A stretch of 64,000 nucleotides of DNA from Nocardiopsis sp. JB363 (GTDB lineage: Bacteria; Actinomycetota; Actinomycetes; Streptosporangiales; Streptosporangiaceae). Position numbers and translations under genes: made by a program. Where the stretch lies: contig NZ_FRFF01000063.1 of the NCBI RefSeq assembly GCF_900143625.1, forward strand, positions 1-64,000. Direction: 5' to 3'. The notes below the pieces were generated by a model, which had not been told where the DNA came from, made no database searches, and saw nothing but the letters and a program-made list of their open reading frames with translations. Shown in pieces: positions 55,935 through 64,000 of the stretch; the stretch's first letter is position 1, and each line of letters opens with the position of its first letter.

Positions 55935-55967
55935 GTCGCCGGTGCCCGAATTCTGGACACCGGCGAC
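55935..55967 (-). terminator. recN terminator
   Basis: GTCGCCGGTG (55935-55944) pairs with CACCGGCGAC (55958-55967) over 13 bases, 22 bases past the recN stop on the minus strand and 49 bases before the steA start. A 10-bp perfect stem. Confidence 0.75.
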
Positions 55968-55989
55968 GGAGTGCGCGCGAGCGGGTGGT

Positions 55990-57702
55990 TCAGGCCGCCG
56001 GATACGCCCGCTCGGGGTCGGCGTTGGTCAACAGCTCCTCGGCGTGCGCCCGCCCCAGCTCCGAGTCCTCCAGACCCGCGAGCATCCGCGACAGCTCACG
56101 CACCCGACCACCACGGTCCAGCAGCACCACACCGCTCTCGATGACCAGACCGTCCGTGGACTTCTCCACCACCAGATGGGCGTCGGCGAACGCCGCCACC
56201 TGCGGCAGGTGCGTGACCACGATCACCTGGGCGCGCTGGGCCAGACGTGCCAGCCGCCGTCCGATCTCCACCGCGGCCTTACCGCCCACACCCGCGTCCA
56301 CCTCGTCGAACACGAACGTCGGAACCGGGTCCGAACCCGCGAAGACCACCTCGATGGCGAGCATCACCCGGGACAGCTCACCACCGGAAGCGCCTTTGTG
56401 CAGCGGCAACGGCGGCGCACTCGGGTGCGGGGCCAGCAGCAGCTCCACCTCGTCGCGCCCGTGCGAACCGAACTCCTCACCGGTGGTGATGCGCACGATC
56501 ACCCGGGCGTGCGGCATCGCCAGCGCGATCAGCTCCTCGGTGACCGCCGTACCGAACCGCTCGGCCGCCGCCTCACGGATCGCGGTGAGCTCGACGGCCG
56601 CCTCGTCCATACGGGCGGCCAGCTCCTCGGTCTCCGCACTCAGCTCGTCGATGCGCTCGTCGTCGCCGTCCAGGTCCGAAAGACGCTTGGCCGCGTTCTC
56701 CGCCCAGGTCAGCACCTCGTCGGTGGTCGCGCCGTACTTGCGCGAGAGCTGGGTGAGCAGGGAACGACGCTCCTGCACCGCGGCCAGCCTGCCCGGGTCG
56801 GCGTCCACCGACTCCGCGTAGGAAGCCAGTTCGGTGGCGGCGTCGGTGATGATGTAGGACGCCTCGTCCAAACGGCCACCGATCGAGGCCAGGTCCGGGT
56901 CGTGCTCGCTCACCGAGGCCACCGCCTGACGCGCGGCCGACAACAACCCCACCACGTCGGCCTGCACCTCCGCGGCGGCCGGGTCACCGGTGAGGGCCTC
57001 GTGCGCGGTGGTGGAGGCCATCCGCAACCCGTCGGCGTGCGCCAGCCTCGTCTCCTCGGCGAGCAACTCGGCGTCCTCACCCGGCAACGGCTCGGCGGCG
57101 GTGATCTCCTCCACCCCGAACCGGAGCAGGTCGGCCTCCTGGGCACGCTCACGCGCCCGTTCCACCAACTCCTCCAGCTCGGCCGACACCTCACGATGGC
57201 GCCGGTAGGCCACCGAGTAACGCTTCATCGTCTTGGCCAGGTCGTCACCGGCGAACCGGTCCAACGACGAACGCTGACGGTCCGAACGCAGCAGACGCTG
57301 CTGGTCGGACTGGCCGTGCACCGCCACCAGGTCATCGGCGAGGTAGGCCAACAGGCTCACGGGCGTGGAACGACCGCCCATGGTCGCGCGCGAACGCCCC
57401 TCCGCCGACACCGTCCGATTGAGGATCAGCACGTCGTCGTCGATGTCACCACCGGCCTCGAACACCCGAGTCGCCACGCGGCCGCCCTCGGGCACCGTCA
57501 GCCGGCCTTCGACCAGCGCCCGGTCGGCGCCCGGCCGGACCCGCTGGGGATCGGCACGACCACCGAAGAGCAGTCCCAGCCCCGTGACGACCATGGTCTT
57601 ACCCGCGCCGGTCTCACCGGTGACCACGGTCAGACCCGGTGACAACTCCAACATGGCGTCGTCGATGACACCGAGGCCTTGGATGCGGACTTCTTCGAGC
57701 AC
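55990..57702 (-). CDS. recN: DNA repair protein RecN
   Basis: 570 residues. RecN is an SMC-like ATPase acting early in double-strand-break repair. Visible: N-terminal EVRIQGLGVIDDAMLELSPG, Walker A VVTGETGAGKTMVVTGLGLL, a long central coiled coil (about 160-360), the signature GASGGELSRVMLAIEVVF and Walker B PTFVFDEVDAGVGGKAAVE, then QVIVVTHLPQVAAFAD. Complete. A weak LexA-like sequence lies about 55 bases upstream of the start. Confidence 0.97.
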   Translation of the reverse strand: MLEEVRIQGLGVIDDAMLELSPGLTVVTGETGAGKTMVVTGLGLLFGGRADPQRVRPGADRALVEGRLTVPEGGRVATRVFEAGGDIDDDVLILNRTVSAEGRSRATMGGRSTPVSLLAYLADDLVAVHGQSDQQRLLRSDRQRSSLDRFAGDDLAKTMKRYSVAYRRHREVSAELEELVERARERAQEADLLRFGVEEITAAEPLPGEDAELLAEETRLAHADGLRMASTTAHEALTGDPAAAEVQADVVGLLSAARQAVASVSEHDPDLASIGGRLDEASYIITDAATELASYAESVDADPGRLAAVQERRSLLTQLSRKYGATTDEVLTWAENAAKRLSDLDGDDERIDELSAETEELAARMDEAAVELTAIREAAAERFGTAVTEELIALAMPHARVIVRITTGEEFGSHGRDEVELLLAPHPSAPPLPLHKGASGGELSRVMLAIEVVFAGSDPVPTFVFDEVDAGVGGKAAVEIGRRLARLAQRAQVIVVTHLPQVAAFADAHLVVEKSTDGLVIESGVVLLDRGGRVRELSRMLAGLEDSELGRAHAEELLTNADPERAYPAA

Positions 57703-57754
57703 CGAACCCTCTCCTGAATAGTTGACGCCCTGTGCGTGTGCCTACGCCGATCGT

Positions 57755-58681
57755 TCAACGTTCGTTCCCGGCACGCCCCCGCCATCCCGTGACCGGCAGA
57801 CCGAACTTGGCCACCAATCGGTCGGTGAACGGCGCGCGATGCAGCCGGGCCAGACGCACGGGCGTATCGGCACGGGTGATCTCGATTCGTGCCCCCGCGG
57901 GCAATTCGACCATACGTCGTCCATCACACCAGAGCACGCCCGGTGTGGTGTCGGGCAGCACCTCCAACGCCACCGTCGCGTCCGGGCCCACCACGAGGGG
58001 ACGGGCGAACAGGGCGTGCGCGCTGATCGGCACCACCAACACCGCCTCCACGTCCGGCCACACCACGGGCCCGCCCGCGGAGAAGGCGTGCGCGGTGGAG
58101 CCGGTGGGGGTCGCGCACACCACACCGTCACAACCCCAGCTGGACAGGGGACGCCCGTCCACCTCCAGGACCATCTCCAGCATGCGGCGGGCGTCGGCCT
58201 TCTCCAGGGTCGCCTCGTTGAGCGCCCAGGAACGCACCGGGGGCGCCCCGTCGCCACGGCCTCCGTTGAAGACCGCCACGTCCAAGGTCATGCGTTCCTC
58301 GACGATGTACTCACGCCGGACCACGCTGCGCACCGTGGCGCCCAGGTCCTCACGTTCGGCCTCGGCGAGGAACCCGACGTGCCCGAGGTTGACGCCCAAC
58401 AGCGGCGCCCCCGCGGGACGGGCGATCTCGGCGGCCCGCAACAGGGTGCCGTCACCGCCCAGGACCATGACCAGTTCCACACCCTCGGCGGCCCCGGGGC
58501 CCTCCACCGGTTCCACCGGGGACAGCTCACAACCCTCGGCCGCCAGGTTCTCCAGCTCGCTCTTGAGCATGCGCACGGTCAGCCCGGCCCCACTGAGCCG
58601 TTCGTGGACCAACCGGGCGCTGCGCACAGCCGCGGGTCTACCGGTGTGGGCCAGCAGCAGAACACTGCGTCCGCCGGTCAT
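57755..58681 (-). CDS. nadK: NAD kinase
   Basis: 308 residues. It phosphorylates NAD+ to NADP+ using ATP or polyphosphate. Visible: VLLLAHTGRPAAVRSARLVH, the GGDG motif in LVMVLGGDGTLLRAAEIAR, PLLGVNLGHVGFLAEAERE, ALNEATLEK (NE/D motif) and VVCATPTGSTAHAFSAGGPVV. All key residues are present. AAGGGGA precedes the ATG at 58681; the frame is open 30 codons further. It lies between tlyA and recN as in other actinobacteria. Confidence 0.96.
   Translation of the reverse strand: MTGGRSVLLLAHTGRPAAVRSARLVHERLSGAGLTVRMLKSELENLAAEGCELSPVEPVEGPGAAEGVELVMVLGGDGTLLRAAEIARPAGAPLLGVNLGHVGFLAEAEREDLGATVRSVVRREYIVEERMTLDVAVFNGGRGDGAPPVRSWALNEATLEKADARRMLEMVLEVDGRPLSSWGCDGVVCATPTGSTAHAFSAGGPVVWPDVEAVLVVPISAHALFARPLVVGPDATVALEVLPDTTPGVLWCDGRRMVELPAGARIEITRADTPVRLARLHRAPFTDRLVAKFGLPVTGWRGRAGNER
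57756..57767 (-). promoter_or_regulatory. Weak LexA-like site upstream of recN
   Basis: On the minus strand GAACGAACGTTG matches GAAC-N4-GTTC at seven of eight bases. It lies at the extreme 3' end of nadK, 54-65 bases upstream of recN. RecN is SOS-induced in many bacteria, so the position is sensible, but the mismatch keeps confidence low. Confidence 0.3.
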
Positions 58682-58792
58682 CGCCGTCCCCTTACGTTCA
58701 CTCCCCGTCCGGGAGCACTGGTACCGACCGGATACCTCGCCCGGACCCGGCCGGGTCACGTTACCGGACACCGACGACCATGGGCCACGCCC

Positions 58793-59593
58793 TCAGGAGG
58801 GCCCCTCCTCGATCGCCCGCTCCAAGCGGGCGGGGTCCAACGGGTCGGCGCCGGACCGCATCCACAGGAAGTACTCGACGTTGCCCGAGGGGCCGGGGAG
58901 GGGGCTGGCGGCCACGTCGACCACGCCGAGACCCAAGGTGAGGGCGCGCGCGGCCACGTCGGTCACGGCCTCGGCCCGCAGCGCCGGTTCACGAACCACA
59001 CCGCCCGAACCCACACGGTCCTTGCCGACCTCGAACTGGGGTTTGACCATCATCACGAAGTCCGCCTCCGGGTCGACGCAGTCGCGCAGCGGACCCAGCA
59101 CCAGCTTCAGGGAGATGAACGACAGGTCGCCCACCACCAGGTCGGGTCGGGGTTCGGCGATCCGCTCGGGGGTGAGTTCACGGACGTTGACCCGCTCCAT
59201 CACCTCGACCCGATCGTCGCTGCGCAACGACCAGGCCAGTTGCCCGTAACCGACGTCGACCGCGGTGACGTGGGCGGCGCCGCGCCGCAACAACACGTCG
59301 GTGAATCCGCCGGTGGAGGCGCCGGCGTCCAAGGCGCGACGCCCCTTCACCGAGAACTCGAACGCGTCCAACGCGCCGATGAGCTTGTGCGCCCCGCGGG
59401 AGACATAGGTCGGTTCCTCGGAAGGGGTGCGCACCACGATGGGTTGGTCGGTCCCGATCTGGGTGGCGGCCTTGGAGGCGACCATCCCCGACACATGGAC
59501 GAACCCGTTCTCGATGATCTCGGCCGCGTGACCGCGGGAGCGTGCGTGACCGCGGCGGACCAGTTCCGCGTCGAGCCGACTACGTTTTGCCAT
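58793..59593 (-). CDS. tlyA: TlyA family rRNA 2'-O-methyltransferase
   Basis: 266 residues. TlyA methylates 16S and, in some species, 23S rRNA at ribose 2'-O; its loss gives capreomycin resistance in mycobacteria. Visible: N-terminal S4-like RNA-binding domain RLDAELVRRGHARSRGHAAE, YVSRGAHKLIGALDAF, the SAM-binding ALDAGASTGGFTDVLLRRGA, VTAVDVGYGQLAWSLRSDDR, DLVVGDLSFISLKLVL and MMVKPQFEVGKD, with the K-D-K-E-type catalytic set apparently complete. A GTG two codons earlier (59599) is an alternative start. Confidence 0.94.
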   Translation of the reverse strand: MAKRSRLDAELVRRGHARSRGHAAEIIENGFVHVSGMVASKAATQIGTDQPIVVRTPSEEPTYVSRGAHKLIGALDAFEFSVKGRRALDAGASTGGFTDVLLRRGAAHVTAVDVGYGQLAWSLRSDDRVEVMERVNVRELTPERIAEPRPDLVVGDLSFISLKLVLGPLRDCVDPEADFVMMVKPQFEVGKDRVGSGGVVREPALRAEAVTDVAARALTLGLGVVDVAASPLPGPSGNVEYFLWMRSGADPLDPARLERAIEEGPS

Positions 59594-59614
59594 GGTCACC
59601 TAGGGTACCGGGCG

Positions 59615-59794
59615 CTATCGCCCGCTCTGGGACCCCTGCCCCAGGGCTCCGAGCACACCGGACAGCTCCTGTTGCAGAGCGTCGAAGACCGCCACGTGTT
59701 CGTGGGTGGGCGCGTCGTCCAGGCCGGCCAGCCGTTCCCTGGTCGCCCGCAGGGTCTGTTCGGCCAACGCCTCGGCCTGTTCGTCGGCGCCCAT
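59615..59794 (-). CDS. Small acidic helical protein
   Basis: 59 residues: MGADEQAEALAEQTLRATRE, then a helix-turn pattern with HEHVAVFDALQQELSGVLG. There is no metal or membrane motif. It lies between the coiled-coil gene and tlyA on the same strand with gaps of 38 and 21 bases, so it is in the same transcript. Small proteins of this kind are often found at this place in actinomycetes, as far as I recall; function unknown. The frame is open to 59836, but GGGGGAC precedes the ATG at 59794. Confidence 0.65.
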   Translation of the reverse strand: MGADEQAEALAEQTLRATRERLAGLDDAPTHEHVAVFDALQQELSGVLGALGQGSQSGR

Positions 59795-59832
59795 ACGTCC
59801 CCCGTCCCTCGTTTCCCTCTCGACACCACCGT

Positions 59833-60438
59833 TCACTTCTTGGCGCTCTTGCCCTTGGTGGTGCGTTTGGCGGTGGAACGAGAACGCGTGTTCTTGGTCG
59901 TGGCCCCGGTGCCGCCGGTCTTGGGCCGGGGGGTCGAGGGCTCGGCCGAAGCGGTCTCCCGCGGGGCGGGCTCCGGTTTCGCCACCGGCTCCGGCTCGGC
60001 GGGCTCGGTGGGTTCGACGGGCTCCTCCCGGACCGGCAGCACCGAGGAAGCCCCATCGCGCGGGGCCAGCGCCCGCTCCACCGCGTGTCTGGCGCCCAGC
60101 CGGCGCTCCAGCTCCGCGACCCGGCGCACCACCCGCTCGTGCTCGGCGCGCGGCACCATGTCCATCTGTTCCAGGGCGTGCCCCACCTCGGCCCGCACCA
60201 GGTCGGCGATGGCCGCCCGGTTCGCCTGACTGGTCTCGATCAGCTCACCGGCCAACGCCTGGATGTTCTGTCCCACCCGCGGCGGCGGACCCTGAGCACC
60301 GTCCCCGGCGGGGGGCGGCGAACCGCCCGCGCCACCGGCCCGCAACAACGCCTTGGCGGCCGAGACCGCCTCCTTGCGGGAGAGTTCGGTGAGGCCATTG
60401 GCGGCGTCCAGGTAGGTGCGTACCGCGTCGACGACCAT
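59833..60438 (-). CDS. Coiled-coil protein with Lys/Ala/Pro-rich tail (phasin/UbiK-like)
   Basis: 201 residues. The N-terminal helix AVRTYLDAANGLTELSRKEA and the coiled coil RAEHERVVRRVAELERRLGA resemble short phasin or BMFP-type (UbiK) helices. From about residue 130 the chain is disordered: Pro/Glu repeats then a basic KNTRSRSTAKRTTKGKSAKK end that could bind nucleic acid or polyphosphate. AAGGAG lies ten bases before the ATG. It leads the unit that includes the 59-residue gene and tlyA. The function is unknown. Confidence 0.75.
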   Translation of the reverse strand: MVVDAVRTYLDAANGLTELSRKEAVSAAKALLRAGGAGGSPPPAGDGAQGPPPRVGQNIQALAGELIETSQANRAAIADLVRAEVGHALEQMDMVPRAEHERVVRRVAELERRLGARHAVERALAPRDGASSVLPVREEPVEPTEPAEPEPVAKPEPAPRETASAEPSTPRPKTGGTGATTKNTRSRSTAKRTTKGKSAKK

Positions 60439-60599
60439 GATGACGTGCTCCTTGATGGGACCGCGGGAGGAAACGAACGAAAAGAGGGCGCGGGTGAGGG
60501 ACGGACCTCGTGCCGGGGGACGACGCCAACGCTACCGTTCCCACGGTCCCCGTGACACTCGAACGGACGATCCCCTCACCGATACGGCATCATGACCCC

Positions 60600-60950
60600 A
60601 TGAGCAGCATCGACGCGTGCCTCGCCGGCATCGCCCGGGCCAACGTGCGCCTCCTCGAAGAATCCCTCGACCGGCGCCGCCGACACATCCGCGAACGCAC
60701 CGTCAGCGTGATCGTCCCCGACCTGGACACCGCCTTCGACATGCGCCTGACCGTCGACGGTCTCACCGACGTCACCCATCGGACGCGCACCGCGCCGGCC
60801 CCCACACCCCAGGTCACGGTGACCGTCTCCAGTGACGACTTCGTCGCCCTGTCCGAGGAGCGCCTGGACCCCGCGAAGGCTCTGCTCAGCCGCCGTCTGA
60901 AGGTCGACGCGACCTTCGGCGACCTGCTGCGCCTGCGCCGTCTGCTCTGA
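60600..60950 (+). CDS. SCP2-like small protein
   Basis: 116 residues. The pattern FDMRLTVDGLTDVTHRTRTA, then VTVTVSSDDFVALSEERLDP and KALLSRRLKVDATFGDLLRL resembles the SCP2 sterol-carrier fold used by bacterial lipid-binding and reductase-partner proteins. There is no signal peptide. The frame is open from 60510, but MSSIDACLAGIARAN at 60600 is the sensible start. It is followed 48 bases later by the DUF1015 gene on the same strand. The ligand is unknown. Confidence 0.75.
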   Translation: MSSIDACLAGIARANVRLLEESLDRRRRHIRERTVSVIVPDLDTAFDMRLTVDGLTDVTHRTRTAPAPTPQVTVTVSSDDFVALSEERLDPAKALLSRRLKVDATFGDLLRLRRLL

Positions 60951-60998
60951 TCCCAGGGGGTGCTCCGACGGGCTTCCCCGGGGCGATACCTTTCTGGG

Positions 60999-62321
60999 AT
61001 GCCACGCCGATCTCTTGACCTGGCCCCCTTCCGCGGTCTCCGCTACGCCGCGCCCGACGTCGACCGCTTCATCGACAACGGTTTCGACGTCGCCCGACTC
61101 CTGGCCCCGCCCTACGACATCCCCGACGCCCGGGAGGCCCGGGAACTCCAGCGCTCCGACCCGCACAACGCGGCCAGGGTCACACTCCCCTTCGAGCTGT
61201 CCCGCCAGGACGCCGCCGCCCACCGCTACCGTGGCGCCGCCACCCTACTGCGCAGCTGGATCGACGATGGCTACCTCGCGCAGGACCCCGAACCGGCCCT
61301 GTACGTGTACGAGCAGATCACCCCGGACGGCCGGCTCCAACGCGGACTCATCGGCGCTCTGGGCCTGCCCCGGGACGAGTCGGAGACACCGGCGGTGCGC
61401 CCGCACGAGGACGTGGCCGAACCCCCCGTACTCGACCGCTTCCTGTTGATGGGCGCCGCCCGAGCCAACCTCGAACCGATCTTCCTGGTGTACCGGGGCG
61501 AGGGCGGTACCGCCTCCAGCGTCACCGAGGCCGCCGCCCAGGGCACACCGCTGATCTCCACCCGCACCGGCGACGGCGCCCGACACCGTCTGTGGGCGAT
61601 CACCGATCCGGCCGTCCACCGCGACGTCGCCCGGGACCTGACCACGCGCACGGCCCTGATCGCCGACGGACACCACCGCTACGCCGCCTACCGGCGTCTG
61701 CGCGACGAACACACCGACCCCGGGTGGAGGCACGGTCTGGCACTGCTCGTGGACAGCGACACCCACCCGCCCCGGCTCGGTGCCATCCATCGTGTCCTGC
61801 CCGGACTGGACACCGCTCGGGCCCTGGACGACGCCCGCTCCGTCGCCACCGTCTCCCCCCTCCCCGACGCCGACCCCGCTCACCTGGACACCGTGGACTC
61901 CCCCGCCCTGTTGGTGGTCTCTCCCGACGGCACCGCCCACCTGGTGCACGAGTTCGCCGAACAAACCCTGTCACGGGCCATGTCCGAACGCTCGTCCGAG
62001 TGGCGGCGTCTGGACACCGCGGCCCTGCACGAGGTCCTCCTGCCGCTCTGGGGCGTCAGCGAGGAACGGGTGCGCATGGTGCACGACGACCCGACCGAAG
62101 CGGTGACCGCCGCCCGCACCGAGCAGGGCACCGCCGTCATCGTGCCCCCGCTACGGGTGGAACAGGTCTACGCGGTCGCCGATCGCGGCGAGCTCACCCC
62201 CCGCAAGTCCACCTCCTTCGGCCCCAAACCCCGCACCGGCCTGGTCATGCGGGTTCTGGACCGACCCACCCCCGACCGAGGAGAACATCGACATGCCCAC
62301 GGATCACCCCCAGACCGGTGA
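60999..62321 (+). CDS. DUF1015 family protein
   Basis: 440 residues. DUF1015 proteins are full-length cytoplasmic proteins of unknown activity; the N-terminal APFRGLRYAAPDVDRF and LLAPPYDIPDAREARELQRS and the central IADGHHRYAAYRRLRDEH are the family's conserved blocks, the last looking like a ParB/sulfiredoxin-type nucleotide site. The C-terminal RTEQGTAVIVPPLRVEQVYA and KSTSFGPKPRTGLVMRVL complete it. The ATG at 60999 is used. Its last 29 bases overlap the AAC(3)-like gene. Confidence 0.9.
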   Translation: MPRRSLDLAPFRGLRYAAPDVDRFIDNGFDVARLLAPPYDIPDAREARELQRSDPHNAARVTLPFELSRQDAAAHRYRGAATLLRSWIDDGYLAQDPEPALYVYEQITPDGRLQRGLIGALGLPRDESETPAVRPHEDVAEPPVLDRFLLMGAARANLEPIFLVYRGEGGTASSVTEAAAQGTPLISTRTGDGARHRLWAITDPAVHRDVARDLTTRTALIADGHHRYAAYRRLRDEHTDPGWRHGLALLVDSDTHPPRLGAIHRVLPGLDTARALDDARSVATVSPLPDADPAHLDTVDSPALLVVSPDGTAHLVHEFAEQTLSRAMSERSSEWRRLDTAALHEVLLPLWGVSEERVRMVHDDPTEAVTAARTEQGTAVIVPPLRVEQVYAVADRGELTPRKSTSFGPKPRTGLVMRVLDRPTPDRGEHRHAHGSPPDR

Positions 62322-63120
62322 ACTCCTGACCCGGGACCTGACCCGGCTGGGTGTACGCCCCGGCGACACCCTCCTGGTGCACTCCTCCCTCGGTTCCCTG
62401 GGATGGGTGTGCGGTGCCGAACAGGCCGTGGTGCGGGCCCTGATCGACGCGGTCGGACCCCGAGGAAACCTGGTGGTGCCCACCCAGACCTCCGACAACA
62501 CCGACCCCTCCGGGTGGCAGAACCCGCCGGTGCCCGAGTCCTGGTGGCCGACCATCCGCGAACACACGCCCGCGTTCGACCCCCTCGCCACCCCCGGCGC
62601 CCACATGGGGCGGATCTCGGAGATGGTGCGCACCTGGCCCGGAGCGGTACGCAGCCCCCATCCGCAGACCTCCTTCGCCGCCTTGGGCCCCGACGCCCAC
62701 CACCTCATGCACCCCCATCCACTGGGCTCGGCCCTGGGTGAGGAGTCGCCTCTGGCCAGGCTGGAGCTCTCCGGTGCCCACGTCCTGCTGCTGGGGGTCG
62801 GCTATGACACCTGCACCACCTTCCATCTCGCCGAATACCGGGTGCCTGCCCCCGTCCGGGCCGACACCTCGTGCGCGGCCACGACCCCCGGCGGGGAGCG
62901 GGCCTGGGTGACCGTCCTGGACGTCGCCGTCGACTCCGACGACTTCGCCGCCCTGGGCGCGGACCTGGAACGGACCGGCACGGTCACGGTCGGCCCCGTG
63001 GGCGCCGCCACCGCACGCCTGTTCCCGCTGGCCGACGCGGCACGCTTCGCCACCACCTGGCTGACCGAACACCGAACCCCGGCTGCGATACAGCCCACAC
63101 CCCACCGGGGAGCCCCGTGA
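62293..63120 (+). CDS. Aminoglycoside 3-N-acetyltransferase family protein
   Basis: 275 residues. The AAC(3) family acetylates aminoglycosides with acetyl-CoA; some members act on other substrates. Visible blocks: TLLVHSSLGSLGWVCGAEQA, GNLVVPTQTSDNTDPSGWQN, RISEMVRTWPGAVRSPHPQT, SFAALGPDAHHLMHPHPLG and LLLGVGYDTCTTFHLAEYR with the catalytic-region His. Length and motifs are complete. The ATG lies inside the end of the DUF1015 gene, 29 bases before its stop, so the two are translationally linked. Whether it confers resistance cannot be told from sequence. Confidence 0.9.
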   Translation: MPTDHPQTGELLTRDLTRLGVRPGDTLLVHSSLGSLGWVCGAEQAVVRALIDAVGPRGNLVVPTQTSDNTDPSGWQNPPVPESWWPTIREHTPAFDPLATPGAHMGRISEMVRTWPGAVRSPHPQTSFAALGPDAHHLMHPHPLGSALGEESPLARLELSGAHVLLLGVGYDTCTTFHLAEYRVPAPVRADTSCAATTPGGERAWVTVLDVAVDSDDFAALGADLERTGTVTVGPVGAATARLFPLADAARFATTWLTEHRTPAAIQPTPHRGAP

Positions 63121-63181
63121 ATCGGAGGCGTCTAGCCTGGAGGCGACCGCCACCACCGCACGGAAAGACAGGCCGACCTCC

Positions 63182-64000
63182 ATGTCCCTCCAGGCAGCAG
63201 ACCGCCCGCTCAACGAGCTCCACGACGCGATGCTCCTGGACCTGGACGGTGTGGTCTACATCGGCGCCGAGGCCGTCCCCGCCGCACCCGAGGCGATCGG
63301 CAAGGCACGCGCCACCGGCGCCAAGGTCGCCTTCGTCACCAACAACGCCGGGCGCACCCCCGCCCGGATCGCCGAACACCTCACCCACCTGGGGGTGCCC
63401 GCCGTCCCCGAGGACGTCGTCACCTCGGCGGAGGCCGCCGCTCGCCTGATCGCCGAACGCTTTCCCTCCGGTTCGGACGTCCTCGTGGTCGGCGACACCG
63501 GACTGCGGCAAGCGGTGCGCCGCATGGGGCTGCGGCCCGTCACGGTCTCCGACGAGTCGACGGTGGCGGTGGTGCAGGGCTTCTCCCGCACCATGAACCG
63601 CGACCTCCTCGACCAGGGCGCCCTGGCGGTGGCGCGCGGCGCCTTCTACGTGGCGAGCAACGCCGACGCCACCGCCCCCGGCGCGTGGGGCATCACCCCC
63701 GCCAACGGCTCCTTCGTACGTGTCATCGCACACGCCACCGGTGTGGAACCGGTGATCGCCGGCAAGCCCATGCGCCCCCTGCACGAGGAGGGCATGCTCC
63801 GGACCGGGGCCACCGACCCGCTGATCGTCGGCGACCGGCTGGACACCGACATCGAGGGCGCCACCACGCATGGCACGGCCTCGCTGCTGGTGCTGTCGGG
63901 GGTCGTCACCCCCCACGACCTGGTGGCCGCACCGCCCCACCAGCGTCCCCGCTACCTGTCCTGGGACCTCTCCGGGATGAACGAGACCCACCCCGGCCCA
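63182..64000 (+). CDS. NagD-like HAD phosphatase, 3' end beyond the window
   Basis: 273 codons are visible and the frame is still open at the window edge. HAD enzymes of this group dephosphorylate sugar phosphates such as glycerol phosphate or phosphoglycolate. Motif I is AMLLDLDGVVYIG, motif II VAFVTNNAGRTP, and motif III/IV VIAGKPM and LIVGDRLDTDIEGA. The C2-type cap between them is typical of NagD. GACCTCC-type spacing before the ATG is unremarkable. This gene is found near tlyA in other actinomycetes. The end MNETHPGP is not the true C-terminus. Confidence 0.92.
   Translation, partial: MSLQAADRPLNELHDAMLLDLDGVVYIGAEAVPAAPEAIGKARATGAKVAFVTNNAGRTPARIAEHLTHLGVPAVPEDVVTSAEAAARLIAERFPSGSDVLVVGDTGLRQAVRRMGLRPVTVSDESTVAVVQGFSRTMNRDLLDQGALAVARGAFYVASNADATAPGAWGITPANGSFVRVIAHATGVEPVIAGKPMRPLHEEGMLRTGATDPLIVGDRLDTDIEGATTHGTASLLVLSGVVTPHDLVAAPPHQRPRYLSWDLSGMNETHPGP

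Overview
The window is chromosomal DNA from a very GC-rich, spore-forming-type actinomycete. The evidence is the order uvrC-rapZ-yvcK-whiA-gap-pgk-tpiA-secG, the actinobacteria-specific RNA polymerase-binding protein RbpA, the septation genes steA/steB next to recN-nadK-tlyA, and frequent GTG starts with 4-base ATGA/GTGA gene overlaps. A Nocardiopsis-like (Nocardiopsaceae) host is my inference from general resemblance; it is not proven here.

Layout. 1-6.1 kb: membrane proteins, a stand-alone diverged MurE-like ligase, an AraC-type regulator and a secreted TAP-family alpha/beta hydrolase. 6.2-21.5 kb: an accessory island carrying a type III CRISPR-Cas system without adaptation genes and without a visible array. 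Its core operon (minus strand, 18.8 to 10.2 kb) is cas10, a single Cas7-type RAMP, a Csx10/Cas5-type protein with a long helical C-terminus, a double-RAMP (Cas7-2x-like) protein, csx19-like and a TIGR03986-type RAMP, every junction overlapping. A separate cas6-like gene lies upstream. Downstream are a large double-CARF nuclease (Can1-like) coupled to a small NLTPH-family protein, and an unrecognised Cys-rich protein on the opposite strand. The parts list closely parallels the type III-Dv complex, but with the first Cas7 unfused. Cas10 lacks HD but keeps its AGDD cyclase motif, so it probably signals by cyclic oligoadenylate to the CARF nuclease.

21.5-24.4 kb: an ActP/DUF485 monocarboxylate symporter pair and a small conserved protein. 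24.4-32.3 kb: a histidine-utilisation operon (hutH-hutU-M20 amidohydrolase-hutF-hutI) with a divergent IclR regulator. 32.3-45.3 kb: small genes including a 33-residue zinc ribbon, rbpA, secG, the lower-glycolysis operon, whiA, yvcK, rapZ, uvrC and an MscS channel. 45.3-50.2 kb: a Rieske lipoprotein, uvrA behind a LexA-type SOS box, and terC behind a yybP-ykoY (manganese) riboswitch candidate. 50.2-55.9 kb: a tightly coupled envelope/division operon, steA-steB-MraY/WecA-like-murJ-like-glycosyltransferase. 56-60.4 kb: recN, nadK, tlyA and two small genes. 60.6-64 kb: a small SCP2-like protein, a DUF1015 protein, an AAC(3)-type acetyltransferase and the start of a NagD-like HAD phosphatase cut by the window end.

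The most unusual content is the CRISPR island: an actinobacterial III-D variant with a two-CARF nuclease and three nearby proteins of unknown function.
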